A DNA stretch of 64,000 nucleotides, from positions 372,001 through 436,000 of the forward strand of contig NZ_JAFEJS010000001.1 of assembly GCF_018555385.1 (NCBI RefSeq). Direction: 5' to 3'. Shown here one piece after another: positions 25,777 through 34,326 of this stretch; the stretch's first letter is position 1; each line of letters starts with the position of its first letter. A program made the translations under genes and the position numbers. The notes beneath the pieces are model-generated. The model did no database searches and was not told where the DNA came from. It saw only the letters and a list, made by a program, of their open reading frames with translations. The DNA is from Bifidobacterium santillanense. GTDB taxonomy: Bacteria > Actinomycetota > Actinomycetes > Actinomycetales > Bifidobacteriaceae.

Positions 25777-28065
25777 ATGAGTGAAGCCGCAAACGCGCCC
25801 GAAGGCCAGTTGATCGAAGGACGGTACCGCATCGTGCGCAGGATCGCGCAGGGCGGCATGGCCACGGTGTACGAGGCGCGCGACGAGCGTCTGGCGCGCA
25901 CGGTCGCCATCAAGGTCATGCACACGCAGCTGGCGCAGGGCCCGCACCGCGACCAGTTCATCGAACGGTTCAAACGCGAGGCCCGGTCGGCGGCGCAGAT
26001 CGCCAACCCGCACATCGTGCAGGTGTACGACACCGGCGAGTTCAACGGTCTCGCCTACCTGGTGATGGAGTACGTGCACGGCGTGAACCTGCGTCACGAG
26101 ATGAACCTGCAGGGCACGTTCACCGTGCGCGAGACGCTGCGCATCGTGGCCGAGACCCTGGACGGGCTCGCCTCCGCGCACCGGGTGAACGTGGTGCACA
26201 GGGACATCAAGCCGGAGAACATCATGCTCAACGACCGGGGCCGCGTGCAGATCACCGACTTCGGTCTCGCGAAGGCGACCTCGCAGGCGACGCTCTCCTC
26301 CACCGGCATGCTGCTGGGCACGGCCGCGTACCTGCCGCCGGAGACGATCGAACGCAACGAGGCCACGCCGCAGGGCGACCTGTACGCGGTCGGCATCATG
26401 GCGTGGGAGATGCTCTCCGGCGAGGTGCCGTTCATCTCCGACAATCCGGTCACGCTGGTCTTCAAGCACGTGCACGAGGACGTGCCGTCCGTGTCCGTGG
26501 TCTGCCCGGGCATCGACCCGGCGGTGGCGGAGTTCATCGAGCATCTGACCGCGCGCGCGATCGAGGCGCGTCCCGCGAACGCGGCGGCCGCGCTCGACGA
26601 GCTGCGACGCATCAGCGGCACGCTGTCGATGGACGCGTGGCAGTACCGCAGGCCGGTCGGTTCCGGGCAGGACGTGCATCCCGTCGCCGCCGGCCCCATG
26701 CTCGCCGGCGTCGCGACGAACCCGGGCGAGCCCGGGGCGATCGGCTCCCCCGCCGCCGAGCGTTCCCGGGACGAGGCCGGCGCGGCGGACGGCTCCTCCG
26801 ACATCGAGGCGAACACGCTGCGGTCGTCCCGTCTGCCTCCGGTTCCCCTGGCGCCCGCTCCGTCGGCCGCCGCCGCTCCCCCCGCGCCGCCTACGGCCGA
26901 CGCAGTGCAGCCGACCGTCGCGATCGGCGACGCCGCGACCCGGATGATGCCGCCGATGGCCCCCACCGGCGAGACGCGGGCGATGCCGGCCGCATCCTCG
27001 TCCGGCGACGCCGCGACCCCGGCGGACGACACCGGGCAGGCGGACGCGCCGAAACCGGCCAAGCGCCGCGGGGGCGCGAGGAAGGCGATCATCATCACCG
27101 TGTCCGTCCTGCTGACGCTCGCGTTGGCGGGCGGCGGCGCCGGCGCATGGTGGTACTACCTCGGACCGGGCAGCTACTGGGCGCTGCCCAAGCCCGCGGA
27201 CGTGAGCTGCACGGACGGGCAGGCGTGCACGATCGCCGGCGCGAAGTGGCAGTCGTACGAAAGCACGCTCAAGGTGTCGGGCATCCCGTACAAGACGTCG
27301 CAGGAGTACAGCGACACCGTCGCCGCGGGGTCGATCATCTCCGCGAAGATCGGCGGCGCGGACGCCACGGTCGACGCCCACGTGAGCAAGCGGCACACGC
27401 AGACGCTCGACGTGGTCGTCTCCAAGGGCGTGAGGATGGCGACGATCCCGACCGACATCCTCGACCCGAGCTCGGCGAACGGCAAGGCGCCGCTGGACGC
27501 GCTCAAGAAGGCCGGATTCACGAACGTCAAGCACGACGAGTCGAAGGACGCGTACTCGGAGACGCTGCCCGAGGGCGTGACGCTGAGCGTCTCCCCCGAT
27601 CCGGGGACCACGCTCAAGCACAACGCCGAGGTGACGGTGACCCTGTCGAAGGGCCCGATGCCGGTGCAGATGCCCGACATCGTCGGCCGTTCCAAGGACG
27701 AGGCCGCGCAGTCGCTGAACGATCTGAAGCTCAAGTCGAACTTCACCGAGCAGTACAGCGACACCGTCGAGGCGGGCAACGTGATCTCCGCGTCCGTGAC
27801 GAAGGGCGCGCAGCTGCACTGGGGCGATTCGGTCGACGTGGTCGTCTCGAAGGGTCCGGAGATGGTGACGATGCCGGACGTGCGCGGCCAGACCTACGAC
27901 GACGCCGCCAAGACCCTGCAGGCGCTGGGGCTGGACGTGCAGAAGACCGCGCCGCTCGGCGACCTGACGCACACGGTGCGTCTGCAGGACCCGGAGCCCG
28001 GCCAGCAGGTGCGTGTGCGCGACACGAGCGGCAAGAAGACCGTCGTCACGCTCACGGTCGTGTGA
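25777..28065 (+). CDS. Membrane Ser/Thr protein kinase with PASTA domains (PknL/PknB type)
   Basis: A 762-residue Hanks-type kinase. The Gly-rich loop is AQGGMATVYEA, the ATP lysine is in TVAIK (residue 46), and the catalytic HRDIKPEN and DFG are at residues 141-148 and 161-163. A Pro/Ala-rich juxtamembrane linker (about 290-430), one transmembrane helix near residues 435-458 and four extracellular PASTA-like repeats follow; the first repeat is degenerate and carries a cysteine pair (SCTDGQAC). It senses cell-wall precursors or muropeptides and phosphorylates growth and division proteins in relatives. TACGAT at 25764-25769 ends seven bases before the ATG, so this mRNA may be leaderless too. 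It ends at the strong bidirectional terminator at 28125. Confidence 0.93.
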   Translation: MSEAANAPEGQLIEGRYRIVRRIAQGGMATVYEARDERLARTVAIKVMHTQLAQGPHRDQFIERFKREARSAAQIANPHIVQVYDTGEFNGLAYLVMEYVHGVNLRHEMNLQGTFTVRETLRIVAETLDGLASAHRVNVVHRDIKPENIMLNDRGRVQITDFGLAKATSQATLSSTGMLLGTAAYLPPETIERNEATPQGDLYAVGIMAWEMLSGEVPFISDNPVTLVFKHVHEDVPSVSVVCPGIDPAVAEFIEHLTARAIEARPANAAAALDELRRISGTLSMDAWQYRRPVGSGQDVHPVAAGPMLAGVATNPGEPGAIGSPAAERSRDEAGAADGSSDIEANTLRSSRLPPVPLAPAPSAAAAPPAPPTADAVQPTVAIGDAATRMMPPMAPTGETRAMPAASSSGDAATPADDTGQADAPKPAKRRGGARKAIIITVSVLLTLALAGGGAGAWWYYLGPGSYWALPKPADVSCTDGQACTIAGAKWQSYESTLKVSGIPYKTSQEYSDTVAAGSIISAKIGGADATVDAHVSKRHTQTLDVVVSKGVRMATIPTDILDPSSANGKAPLDALKKAGFTNVKHDESKDAYSETLPEGVTLSVSPDPGTTLKHNAEVTVTLSKGPMPVQMPDIVGRSKDEAAQSLNDLKLKSNFTEQYSDTVEAGNVISASVTKGAQLHWGDSVDVVVSKGPEMVTMPDVRGQTYDDAAKTLQALGLDVQKTAPLGDLTHTVRLQDPEPGQQVRVRDTSGKKTVVTLTVV

Positions 28066-28124
28066 GATGCGGCGACGGGGCGTACGGCACGTCCCGTCGC
28101 CATCGGTGATGCGCGAGGCATACG

Positions 28125-28177
28125 GAACGGGGCGGGCCCCGACCGGCGATGAGATCCGGTCGGGGCCCGCCCCGTTC
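28125..28177. terminator. Bidirectional terminator with perfect 22-bp stem
   Basis: A 22-bp arm beginning GAACGGGGCGGG (28125-28146) pairs perfectly with 28156-28177 around a 9-nt loop. It lies between the convergent kinase (+) and acyltransferase (-) genes. A short T-run follows on the + strand. Confidence 0.85.
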
Positions 28178-28234
28178 GTTTGCCGCGCCCGTCGCGCCCG
28201 CGATGCCGAGGGCGACGGGCCGGGAGGGTATCTT

Positions 28235-28939
28235 CTATCGATCCCCGGCCTCGGCCTCCTGCTTGGCCTTGAGCTCGGCCTTGACCTTCTGCGCGTACTC
28301 GGGCACGTACTCCTGACCGCTGAGCTTCTGGATCTCGGCGGTCAGATGGTCGGTGAGCGAACGCAGGTCGTCGTGCGTGATCTCGTCGGCGGGCTTGCGC
28401 TCGACCTTGATCGGCTTGCCGTAGATCACCTGGGTCCTGCCCTTCGCGGGGATCGTGGTGCCGATGGGCTGGAGCTTGTCGGAGCCGATCAGCGCGGTCG
28501 GCACGATCGGGCAGCCGGTCTCGAGCGCGAGTCTCGCCACGCCGGTGTGTCCCTTGTACAGGCGCCCGTCGGGGCTGCGCGTGCCCTCGATGTGGATGCC
28601 GAACAGATGGCCGTCCTCGATGATCTCGCGCGCGTGCTCGAGCGCGCCGAGCGACTTGTTGCCGCCGGAACGGTCCACCGGGAACACGCCGACGGACGTG
28701 AACCACCACTTCTTGAACCTGCCCTTGAGGCCCTTGCCCTCGAAGTACTCGGCCTTGCCCATGAAGTGCACCATGCGCGGGCACGTGATGGGGATGAGCG
28801 CATCGTCGATGACCGCGAGATGGTTGGCGGCGATGATCGCCCCGCCCTTGCGCGGGATGTTCTCCAACCCCTTGGCGGTGGGGCCGAGACGATGACGAGC
28901 GATGGGACCGAAGACCTTGACGAAGAACCAGTAGAGCAC
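28235..28939 (-). CDS. plsC: 1-acyl-sn-glycerol-3-phosphate acyltransferase
   Basis: A 234-residue PlsC-type acyltransferase. The catalytic HX4D is NHLAVID, the substrate-binding motif EGTRS is present (HIEGTRSPDG), and PTALIG/IPAKGRTQVIYGKPI represent the later blocks. It transfers the second acyl chain to lysophosphatidic acid at the membrane. The GTG at 28939 is the start because GGGGAGGG precedes it; longer upstream extensions lack support. The C-terminus is a charged helix (EYAQKVKAELKAKQEAEAGD). It is divergent from the membrane-protein gene 50 bases away. Confidence 0.92.
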   Translation of the reverse strand: MLYWFFVKVFGPIARHRLGPTAKGLENIPRKGGAIIAANHLAVIDDALIPITCPRMVHFMGKAEYFEGKGLKGRFKKWWFTSVGVFPVDRSGGNKSLGALEHAREIIEDGHLFGIHIEGTRSPDGRLYKGHTGVARLALETGCPIVPTALIGSDKLQPIGTTIPAKGRTQVIYGKPIKVERKPADEITHDDLRSLTDHLTAEIQKLSGQEYVPEYAQKVKAELKAKQEAEAGDR

Positions 28940-28988
28940 TGCGTTTCCCTCCCCGCGCAAACACCCGCGGCAGATTAAAGTGGTGAGT

Positions 28989-29570
28989 ATGACTGAACTC
29001 AACAATACCAACGCGGGTGACGAGCGCACAAACCCCGCGCCGGGCGGCAACGGAGCCGCCGGAAACGCGCGGAAGGGACCGGATCTCGGCAATCTCAACG
29101 AGGCGTGGGCCGCCTTCCAGGCCGAACACAAGGACGACCTCGACGCCGTGGCCTCCTCGCGCAACGCGAAACGCTTCGAGAAGCACGCCGAGCGCAGGGA
29201 GAAGGAGATGCTCCTGCACGTGCGCGACCTCGACCCGTCGTCCTTCTCCCGCACGGGATCGACGCACGGCCCGCGTGACTTCACCGGCTCCAGCTGGCTG
29301 GACGCGGACACGGTGCTGGACGCCGGGGAGGACTTCGTTCCCCCGAACCCGAGCATCGGTCCGGTGAGGAAGTCGAAGCTCGTGTTCTGGATCATGCTGA
29401 TCGCCGGCGTGGCCGGCATCATCGTCTCGGCGTTCCTGCCGTTCCTGACGTGGATCCTCAGCCCGATATTCGGTCTGTGCATGCTCATCGGCGCCGGCGG
29501 CCTGATCGTCCAACACAAGGGCCACACCGAGACCCGCGAGGACGAGTTCGACGACGGCGCGCGGGTGTAA
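28989..29570 (+). CDS. Two-helix membrane protein of unknown function
   Basis: A 193-residue protein. A hydrophilic N-terminal 130 residues (AWAAFQAEHKDDLDAVASSRNAKRFEKHAERREKEMLLHVRDLDPSSF) is followed by two transmembrane helices (LVFWIMLIAGVAGIIVSAFLPFL and LSPIFGLCMLIGAGGLIV) and a charged tail. The first part resembles uncharacterised actinobacterial proteins annotated only as hypothetical membrane proteins. TAAAGT at 28976-28981 places +1 on this ATG (leaderless). A GTG three codons upstream is the alternative start. The gene shares the divergent region with plsC and ends at a long stem-loop. Confidence 0.75.
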   Translation: MTELNNTNAGDERTNPAPGGNGAAGNARKGPDLGNLNEAWAAFQAEHKDDLDAVASSRNAKRFEKHAERREKEMLLHVRDLDPSSFSRTGSTHGPRDFTGSSWLDADTVLDAGEDFVPPNPSIGPVRKSKLVFWIMLIAGVAGIIVSAFLPFLTWILSPIFGLCMLIGAGGLIVQHKGHTETREDEFDDGARV

Positions 29571-29583
29571 GCGGCTCCGACTC

Positions 29584-29629
29584 ATGCAACGGGCCCTCCC
29601 CTCGATGATGAGGTGAGGGCCCGTTGCAT
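29584..29629. terminator. Bidirectional terminator
   Basis: ATGCAACGGGCCCTC (29584-29598) pairs perfectly with 29615-29629, and CCTC/GAGG pairing continues inward. It separates the convergent membrane-protein gene (+) and solute-binding-protein gene (-). Confidence 0.85.
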
Positions 29630-29650
29630 GTCCGGATCACGGTTCCCGGA

Positions 29651-30967
29651 TCACGACGCGAAGTCGATGGACTCCTGCAGTTCGGCGATCATCGCGTGTG
29701 CCGCGTCGATCGCCGAGCGCTTGCCGAAGACGACATCCTGCTGGTAGCGGATGATGGTCTTGTCGAGCTCCGAGGCGCCGTTGGGGGTGATCGACGGTGC
29801 GTCGCCCAGCGTCGGCCGGATCTTGTCGATGAAGGCGAGCGCCTTGCGGTCGGTGCCGGTCGCGTCCTTCGCGAGCGCCCTGCGGATGCCGTCGTTGGCG
29901 GGGATGCCGCGTTCGGTGCCGAGGATGGCTCCCGCTCCCCCGTCGTTGATCAGATAGTCGACGAGCATGGCGGCCTCGGCCGGATGCTGGGACTGCGACG
30001 AGACGGACCAGTACATGCCGGGCTTGAGGTACATGGTCCTGGAGCCCGGATCGATCTGCGGCAGCGGCACGATCGACATGTCGTCGGTGCCGGCGGCCTG
30101 GGCGTACGGCGTGATCATCGTGGCCTGCGTGATCATCATCGCCTGCCGTCCCTTGCCGAAGTCGCTGTCGTTGAGCGCGGCGGCACTGTTCTCGCTCCAC
30201 CGCTCGCGGCTGCCCTCGACGCCGTCGACGGCCCAGTCGGCGGGCAGTTTGAGGAACGAGGCGAGCGTTTCGGGCGGGATGACGATGCGGTTGCCGTCGA
30301 ACAGCCGATCGCCGTGCTGTCGGGCCCACAGCTGCAGGGCGTAGCCGTTGTTCGGGGCGAGCGATCCGATGATCCTCCCGCCGGATTTCTCGGTGACCTG
30401 CCCGGCGAAGTCGGCGAATTCGCTCCACGTCCAATGGTCGGTGTCGGGCAGGGTGAGTCCGAGCTCCCTGAGGACCGCGTTGTTGACGATGACGCCGTAC
30501 TGGGCGGTGGTGGCGGGCGCGGCGACCTGCCTGCCCTCGACCACGCCCATCGACCTGAGCGATGAGTCCATGCCGTCGAGGTCGAGGTACTTCGACGCCT
30601 TGTTCAGGTCGAGCAGCGATCCCATCGACCCGTAGAAGGCGAGGTAGAGCTCGTCCATCTGCATGACATCGGGGGCGTTGCCGCCGGCGGACTGGACGGC
30701 GAGCTTGTCCCAGTAGCCGGTCCAGTCGGAGTATTCCATGTCGACGTGGATGTTCGGATGCAGCTTCTCGAACGCGGCGACCGCCTTCTCGGTCGTCTCG
30801 ACGCGCGAATCGCCGCCCCACCAGTCGAGACGGATCGTCACGTCGCCGTCCGAGGGGACGACCGGCACGTCGGACGCACCGACCGAGCTGCCGCACGCGG
30901 CGGACACGCACAGGGCCACGGCCGCCATCACCGCGGCCAGATACCTTCTCCACATACGATTGAACAT
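29651..30967 (-). CDS. Sugar ABC transporter solute-binding lipoprotein
   Basis: A 438-residue family 1 solute-binding protein. The signal peptide has a lipobox VSAAC with Cys25. The mature protein opens VTIRLDWWGGDSRVETTEKAVAAFEKLHPNI in pieces, followed by the typical SAGGNAPDVMQMDELYL, SEFADFAGQVTEKSG and NDSDFGKGRQAMM blocks. It would capture an oligosaccharide outside the cell for the two permeases encoded just upstream. Its ATG overlaps the stop of the preceding permease gene by one base (TGATG). Being last in the operon is unusual, since binding-protein genes normally come first. No ATPase gene is present; bifidobacteria use a shared MsmK-type ATPase. Confidence 0.9.
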   Translation of the reverse strand: MFNRMWRRYLAAVMAAVALCVSAACGSSVGASDVPVVPSDGDVTIRLDWWGGDSRVETTEKAVAAFEKLHPNIHVDMEYSDWTGYWDKLAVQSAGGNAPDVMQMDELYLAFYGSMGSLLDLNKASKYLDLDGMDSSLRSMGVVEGRQVAAPATTAQYGVIVNNAVLRELGLTLPDTDHWTWSEFADFAGQVTEKSGGRIIGSLAPNNGYALQLWARQHGDRLFDGNRIVIPPETLASFLKLPADWAVDGVEGSRERWSENSAAALNDSDFGKGRQAMMITQATMITPYAQAAGTDDMSIVPLPQIDPGSRTMYLKPGMYWSVSSQSQHPAEAAMLVDYLINDGGAGAILGTERGIPANDGIRRALAKDATGTDRKALAFIDKIRPTLGDAPSITPNGASELDKTIIRYQQDVVFGKRSAIDAAHAMIAELQESIDFAS

Positions 30968-31899
30968 CACTTGCCTCCCGTGGTGGCGATGCCTTGGACC
31001 AGATACTTCTGACCGAACGTGAAGACCAGGAACAGCGGGATGAGGCTCACGACGCTCATCGCGAACATCGGGCCGTAGCTGGACTGGGACTGCGAGTCGA
31101 TGAACGTGCGCAGCGCGATCGGCACGGTGTACATGTCGGGCTTGGTCAGGTACAGCAGCTGGCTGAAGAAGTCGTTCCACGTCCAGATGAACGTGAACAC
31201 GGCGCACGTGCCGATGGCCGGCTTCATGAGCGGCAGCAGGATCTGGAAGAAGATGCGCGCGTGCCCGGCGCCGTCGATCTTGGCGGCCTCGTCGAGGTCG
31301 CGCGGCAGCCCGCGCAGGAACTGGTAGAACAGGAACGTGAAGAACCCGTCCATCGCGAGGAACTTCGGCACGATCAGCGGCACGAACGTGTTGATCATGT
31401 GCAGCGAGTTCCACATGATGTACTGCGGGATGACGACCACGTGGATCGGGATCATGAGCATCAGCAGCATGAAGCCGAACAGGACGCCGCGGAACCGGAA
31501 GTTGAGGCGTGCGAACGCGTAGGCGGCCATTGAGCAGGTGAGGATGTTGCCGACGATCGCGAACACGACGATGATCAGCGAGTTGAGGACGTACCGTCCG
31601 AACGGGTGGCTCAGCGCGTTCCACCCGGCGACGTAGTTCTCCCACAGCGGATGGGTGACGACGAGTCCCATGTTGGTGAAGATCTCGTTCTGCGGCCGCA
31701 GGGAGCTGGCGATCATCCACAGGATCGGGTAGAGCATGAGGATCGCGAGCAGCAGCACGACGACCTGCTTGATGATGGAGATGATCACTCGTCCGGCCGC
31801 GCGGACGCGGTCGGGCCGCATGCCCTCCCCCGGCCCCAGGTCGGCGTATGCGGATGTCATATCGTTGGTCATGACGGATGTCCTTGTCGTGTCAGTCAT
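30967..31899 (-). CDS. Sugar ABC transporter permease (MalG/CUT1 type)
   Basis: A 310-residue permease with six helices. The EAA loop is in DLDEAAKIDGAGHARIFFQILLPLMKPA, which is the CUT1 family ATPase-docking motif. The N-terminal 35 residues are hydrophilic. It overlaps the upstream MalF-like gene by eight bases and the downstream binding-protein gene by one base, so the three are one transcription unit. An internal ATG nine codons later is an alternative start. Confidence 0.92.
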   Translation of the reverse strand: MTDTTRTSVMTNDMTSAYADLGPGEGMRPDRVRAAGRVIISIIKQVVVLLLAILMLYPILWMIASSLRPQNEIFTNMGLVVTHPLWENYVAGWNALSHPFGRYVLNSLIIVVFAIVGNILTCSMAAYAFARLNFRFRGVLFGFMLLMLMIPIHVVVIPQYIMWNSLHMINTFVPLIVPKFLAMDGFFTFLFYQFLRGLPRDLDEAAKIDGAGHARIFFQILLPLMKPAIGTCAVFTFIWTWNDFFSQLLYLTKPDMYTVPIALRTFIDSQSQSSYGPMFAMSVVSLIPLFLVFTFGQKYLVQGIATTGGK

Positions 31900-32824
31900 C
31901 GTAGTGCACCCAGAACTTCGAGAGCGCGAAGTTGATTCCGGTCAGCGCGGCCACGATCAACACCATGATCCAGGCCAGCGCGGAGGCATATCCCATGCGC
32001 AGCGAGGCGAAGCCCTGCTGGTAGAGGTACAGCGTGTAGAAGAGCGTGGAGTCGGACGGTCCGCCGGTGCCGCCGGAGACGACGTACGCCTGCGTGAACG
32101 TCTGGAACGAGTTGATGACGCTCATCACGAGGTTGAAGAAGATGATCGGCGAGAGCATCGGCAGCGTGATCGAGCGGAACTGCCTCCACTTTCCGGCGCC
32201 GTCGACGCTGGCCGCCTCGTACAGCTCGCGCGGGATCTGGCGGAGCCCCGCGAGGAAGATGACCATCGGCGAGCCGAACTGCCAGACGTGCAGGGCGACG
32301 AGCGTCCAGTTGGCGGTGTCGGGGTTGGCGATCCAGCTCATCGAGGTGTCGACGCCGAAGAACCCGAGGAACGCGTTGAACAGGCCGTCGGAGCCGAACA
32401 CCATCTTCCACAGGACCGCCACGGCGACCGACCCGCCGAGCATCGACGGCAGGTAGAAGGCGGAGCGGTAGAACGACAGACCGCGCATGCCGCGGTCGAG
32501 CACCACCGCGAGGGCGAGGGCGGCGACCAGCTGCAGCGGCACGGAGACGACCACGTAGGTGAGCGTCACCTGAAGCGAGCTCAAAAACCTTGGATCGGCG
32601 AGCATGTGCCGGTAGTTCATGAGGCCGACGAACCGCGGCGGCTTGATCATGTTGTATTTGGTGAACGAGATCGCGAGCGAATACAGCATCGGGATCAGGC
32701 TCAGGAAGAACGCGCCGATGAGCCACGGCGCGAGGAATCCCAATGCCACTTTGGTATCCGTCGGCTTGTCCTTGGGCCTGTGCCGGTTTTTGACCAGCGC
32801 CCCGAATTCCGTGAACGAACTCAC
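31892..32824 (-). CDS. Sugar ABC transporter permease (MalF/CUT1 type)
   Basis: A 310-residue permease with six helices. The EAA loop is ELYEAASVDGAGKWRQFRSITLPMLSP. It begins with a GTG at 32824 because AGGAGG stands at good spacing in front; the frame remains open upstream through trpD but that is antisense noise. It is the first gene of the ABC operon. The TTGCC repeat array at 32894-32917 lies 70 bases upstream and probably controls it. It forms the heterodimeric channel with the MalG-like permease. Confidence 0.92.
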   Translation of the reverse strand: MSSFTEFGALVKNRHRPKDKPTDTKVALGFLAPWLIGAFFLSLIPMLYSLAISFTKYNMIKPPRFVGLMNYRHMLADPRFLSSLQVTLTYVVVSVPLQLVAALALAVVLDRGMRGLSFYRSAFYLPSMLGGSVAVAVLWKMVFGSDGLFNAFLGFFGVDTSMSWIANPDTANWTLVALHVWQFGSPMVIFLAGLRQIPRELYEAASVDGAGKWRQFRSITLPMLSPIIFFNLVMSVINSFQTFTQAYVVSGGTGGPSDSTLFYTLYLYQQGFASLRMGYASALAWIMVLIVAALTGINFALSKFWVHYDD

Positions 32825-32893
32825 TGTTGTCCTCCTGCCTGCATCGACCTTCATCGGCCTGATGCCATCCACGATATCGGAGGAGACGTTTTG

Positions 32894-32917
32894 TTGCCGG
32901 CGGTTGCCAAAGTTGCC
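32894..32917 (-). promoter_or_regulatory. Phased TTGCC repeats upstream of the ABC operon
   Basis: TTGCC occurs on the + strand at 32894, 32904 and 32913, i.e. steps of 10 and 9 bp, so all copies face the same side of the helix. The same arrangement occurs before both LacI-SBP regulator genes (38195-38220 and 43691-43704). On the coding strand of the ABC operon the unit reads GGCAA. This is probably the binding site of one or both fusion regulators. Confidence 0.6.
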
Positions 32918-32940
32918 AAACGGACGGGTCGGGGCGTACG

Positions 32941-32968
32941 GAAAAGCCCCTTCCGTGGGGAAGGGGCT
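32941..32968 (-). terminator. Intrinsic terminator of trpD
   Basis: AGCCCCTTCC (32945-32954) pairs perfectly with GGAAGGGGCT (32959-32968) around a 4-nt loop. On the minus strand TTTTC follows. It separates trpD from the ABC operon promoter. Confidence 0.88.
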
Positions 32969-33047
32969 GTGCGGGTGCGAATTCACAAATCGAGAGCCCG
33001 GCCGTGCCGATGCGCATCCGCATCGGCGTCGCGGCCGGACGACCCGG

Positions 33048-34094
33048 TCAGGCCTTGGACTTGGCCGTGGCGATCCACTTGTCGAGCAGGGCCTGGGCCT
33101 CGCCGGAGTCGACGGTGCGCTCGGCGATCGTGTAGGCCTCACGGAAGCGCTCGGCCAGCGTGCCGTCGCCGACCAGATGACCGTCGGCCACGATGGCGGA
33201 CGCGGCGTTGAGCAGGGCGGTCGTACGGGCCGGAATGTCCTTGCCGGCGAGGAAGTCGCGGAACGCGGCGGCGTTGACCTCGGGCTCGCCGCCCTTGAGC
33301 TGCGCGACGTCGATCTTCTCCAGCCCCAGTTCGACGGTCGGGTCGAACTCGGTCTCGGTGACCTTGCCGTCGCGGATCTCCCACACGGAGACCGGGCCGG
33401 TGGGCGCGAGCTCGTCGAGGCCCTCGTGGGAGGTGTAGACCATGCCGGACTGTCCGTTGGCGGCGTACACGGCCGCCATGATCGGGCTGACCTCGCGCTT
33501 GGCGCAGCCGATGGCCACATGGGCGGGCTTGGCCGGGTTGGTCAGGGGGCCGAGCACGTTGAACACGCACGGGATGCCGAGCGCGGCGCGGATCGGGCCG
33601 ACGAAGCGCATGGCCGGGTGGAAGGTGCGGGCGAACGCGAAGGTGATGCCCACCTCGTCGCCGATTTCGCCGACCGCCTCGGGCTTGAGCTCCAGCGGCA
33701 GTCCGAGCGCCTCGAGCACGTCGGCGGCGCCGCACTTGGACGACGCGGCGCGGTTGCCGTGCTTGACGATCTTCACGCCGGCCGCGGCGGCCACGACCGA
33801 TCCCATGGTGGACAGGTTCACGGTGGCGAAGCCGTCGCCGCCGGTGCCGACGATGTCGGTGGTCTCGCCGCTCACGTTGAGCGGCACCGCGTGCGAGACC
33901 ATGGCCTTGGCGGCTCCGGAGACCTCCTCGGGGGTCAGGCCCAGCTGCTGCTGCATGGCCAGGGCCGCGCCCACGGCGGCCGGGTTGGCGTTGCCCCTCA
34001 TCAGATCATCGACGAACCATTCGGATTCCTCGGCGCTCAGGTGGTCTCCCCCGACCAGCTTGGTGAGAATCGACTTCCATGTGATCTCTGCCAT
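33048..34094 (-). CDS. trpD: Anthranilate phosphoribosyltransferase
   Basis: A 348-residue TrpD. Motifs are DIVGTGGDG (PRPP/Mg site), VNLSTMGSVVAAAAGVKIVKHGNRAASSKCGAADVLEALG in pieces, and PLTNPAKPAHVAIGC. It joins anthranilate to PRPP in tryptophan synthesis. AGGAGG precedes the ATG at 34094. It stands alone, with no other trp gene beside it, between the two blocks of carbohydrate genes and with terminators on both sides, so it is transcribed independently. Confidence 0.96.
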   Translation of the reverse strand: MAEITWKSILTKLVGGDHLSAEESEWFVDDLMRGNANPAAVGAALAMQQQLGLTPEEVSGAAKAMVSHAVPLNVSGETTDIVGTGGDGFATVNLSTMGSVVAAAAGVKIVKHGNRAASSKCGAADVLEALGLPLELKPEAVGEIGDEVGITFAFARTFHPAMRFVGPIRAALGIPCVFNVLGPLTNPAKPAHVAIGCAKREVSPIMAAVYAANGQSGMVYTSHEGLDELAPTGPVSVWEIRDGKVTETEFDPTVELGLEKIDVAQLKGGEPEVNAAAFRDFLAGKDIPARTTALLNAASAIVADGHLVGDGTLAERFREAYTIAERTVDSGEAQALLDKWIATAKSKA

Positions 34095-34200
34095 TGTTCC
34101 TCCTTGGCGCGATGCGGCGCCCGATTCACCAGTAACGCGGCTCATTGTAGCGGCCGCGGATTTCGCGGAGCCGGGTTTTCCATATTGCAGAACGCGGGAC

Positions 34201-34299
34201 GGCTCCCCCTGAGAACACAGGGGGAGCCGGAACGGGAACGGCGGCGCGTCTGCAACCGCACCGCCGTCGGATCGGCGCCCATCGGGACATGGGCGCCGA
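34201..34299 (-). terminator. Two stem-loops after the first GPH symporter gene
   Basis: TCGGCGCCCAT (34272-34282) pairs with ATGGGCGCCGA (34289-34299). GGCTCCCCCTG (34201-34211) pairs with CAGGGGGAGCC (34218-34228). Both stems are perfect 11-mers with 6-nt loops, downstream of the symporter stop codon on the minus strand. There is no T-tract. Confidence 0.65.
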
Positions 34300-34326
34300 A
34301 CACCGAATCATGATGTCGGTCGGGCG

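Noticed and set aside
24466-27972. Upstream continuation of the DUF4192-like frame on the minus strand
   Set aside because: It is antisense to the prenyl synthase and PASTA kinase genes; the ATG at 24465 has a strong ribosome-binding site.
33025-33520. N-terminal extension of the MalF-like permease through trpD
   Set aside because: Antisense-type low-complexity translation; the GTG at 32824 has AGGAGG at correct spacing and the trpD terminator lies between.
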